64,000 nt of DNA, from positions 1 to 64,000 of the forward strand of contig NZ_JACHEN010000029.1 of NCBI RefSeq assembly GCF_014205875.1, in the 5' to 3' direction. Each line of letters opens with the position of its first letter. The stretch's first letter is position 1. Source of the stretch: Anaerosolibacter carboniphilus. GTDB taxonomy: Bacteria > Bacillota > Clostridia > Peptostreptococcales > Thermotaleaceae. The translations under genes and the position numbers were made by a program. The notes under the pieces are model-generated. The model did no database searches and had not been told where the DNA came from. It saw nothing but the letters and a program-made list of their open reading frames with translations. Shown here piece after piece: positions 63,541-64,000 of the stretch.

Positions 63541-64000
63541 ATGAAAATTTACATTTCTGCAGACATTGAAGGTATAAGTGGTGTGGTAAATGGTTCCCAC
63601 ACGGCGCCGCAAGGATATGATTATAATAGAGCCAGAAAATTGATGACAGATGAAGTGAATGCGGCCGTGAAGGGAGCAAAGCTTGCAGGGGCGGCAACGA
63701 TATTAGTAAATGATGCCCATGGCCCAATGACAAATCTATTGATTGAAGAATTAGATGAGGATGTAGTACTTATTTCTGGTAACAAAAAATCTTTAGGAAT
63801 GATGGAGGGAATCGATAATACCTACGATGCAGTGCTTTTGATTGGATACCATGCCAGACATAATTCTTCAGGGGTGTTAGCCCATAGCTATTATGGATCA
63901 GTTGTATCAGAAGTGAAAGTCAATGACAATGTTGTGGGCGAATTTGAGTTTAATACTCTGGTAGCTGGGCAATACAATGTACCTGTGGTTTTCGTCTCTG
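63541..64000 (+). CDS. D-aminopeptidase, M55 (DppA) family, 3' end outside the window
   Basis: 153 codons visible. The N-terminal zinc motif YISADIEGISGVV (Asp and Glu ligands at about 8 and 10) and the DAHGPM ligand site (about residue 60) and GYHARH (about 105) identify the M55 family, which hydrolyses D-amino-acid peptides from cell-wall turnover. GGGGGGATGG precedes the ATG. No stop is reached before the window edge. Confidence 0.9.
   Translation, partial: MKIYISADIEGISGVVNGSHTAPQGYDYNRARKLMTDEVNAAVKGAKLAGAATILVNDAHGPMTNLLIEELDEDVVLISGNKKSLGMMEGIDNTYDAVLLIGYHARHNSSGVLAHSYYGSVVSEVKVNDNVVGEFEFNTLVAGQYNVPVVFVS

Overview
The window is low-GC Firmicute DNA with strong AGGAGG ribosome-binding sites, Bacillus/Clostridium-type riboswitches, an anaerobic nickel CO dehydrogenase, a sigma-54 PTS activator and an SLH surface protein. 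Together these point to an anaerobic, probably motile member of the Clostridia, something like the Alkaliphilus/Natronincola group; that placement is inference, since there is no rRNA here. No tRNA, rRNA, CRISPR array or complete insertion sequence was seen. Only the tail of an IS3-type transposase lies at the left edge, and the right edge cuts a D-aminopeptidase gene.

Layout. 1-2850: IS remnant, an eroded stretch, then a class-III aminotransferase/racemase-like gene under a promoter covered by a 58-bp perfect palindrome, followed by an XRE-cupin regulator. 2850-4693 (minus): GntR (YtrA-type) regulator with an ABC transporter. 4867-9073: Rrf2 regulator and a cooS-cooF-oxidoreductase operon sharing a 17-bp operator, with CooS lacking some catalytic residues. 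9163-9930: Mrp-type P-loop ATPase. 10099-15525: a guanine-type riboswitch controlling a three-subunit molybdenum hydroxylase and a xanthine/uracil permease. 16006-18246: a c-di-GMP-I riboswitch driving two secreted stalk-domain proteins. 18440-22850: a GC-rich EamA transporter, SLH protein, radical SAM/SPASM protein and phosphoribosyltransferase. 23079-25371: an SPFH (HflC/HflK-like) pair. 25514-36739: a nucleotidyltransferase fused to a degenerate phosphomannomutase, then a 2874-residue cyclic beta-1,2-glucan synthase. 36743-41051: a small exopolysaccharide cluster (GT2 synthase, two deacetylases, hexapeptide protein) with a divergent GH16 glucanase.

41323-58987 is a sugar-transport block: LicT-type antiterminator, two glucose-family EIICBA permeases, HPr, enzyme I, phosphofructokinase, then a LevR-like sigma-54 activator and a sigma-54 promoter feeding a cellobiose-type PTS operon (EIIB, EIIC, EIIA, GH1, GH4, second HPr). 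Sugar is imported and phosphorylated, hydrolysed by the GH1/GH4 phospho-glucosidases and fed to glycolysis. 59168-63463: lipoprotein, HEAT-like protein, YjfB-like protein and an alkylation-response operon (adaA, alkA, ogt).

The least explained structures are a 160-163-bp, multi-hairpin intergenic repeat in three copies (10338, 19645, 50056), with a compensatory base change in its first stem and each copy placed just behind an intrinsic terminator; helically phased GTGTATA repeats (21-bp period) around the sigma-54 activator; the variant CO dehydrogenase; and the 58-bp palindrome.
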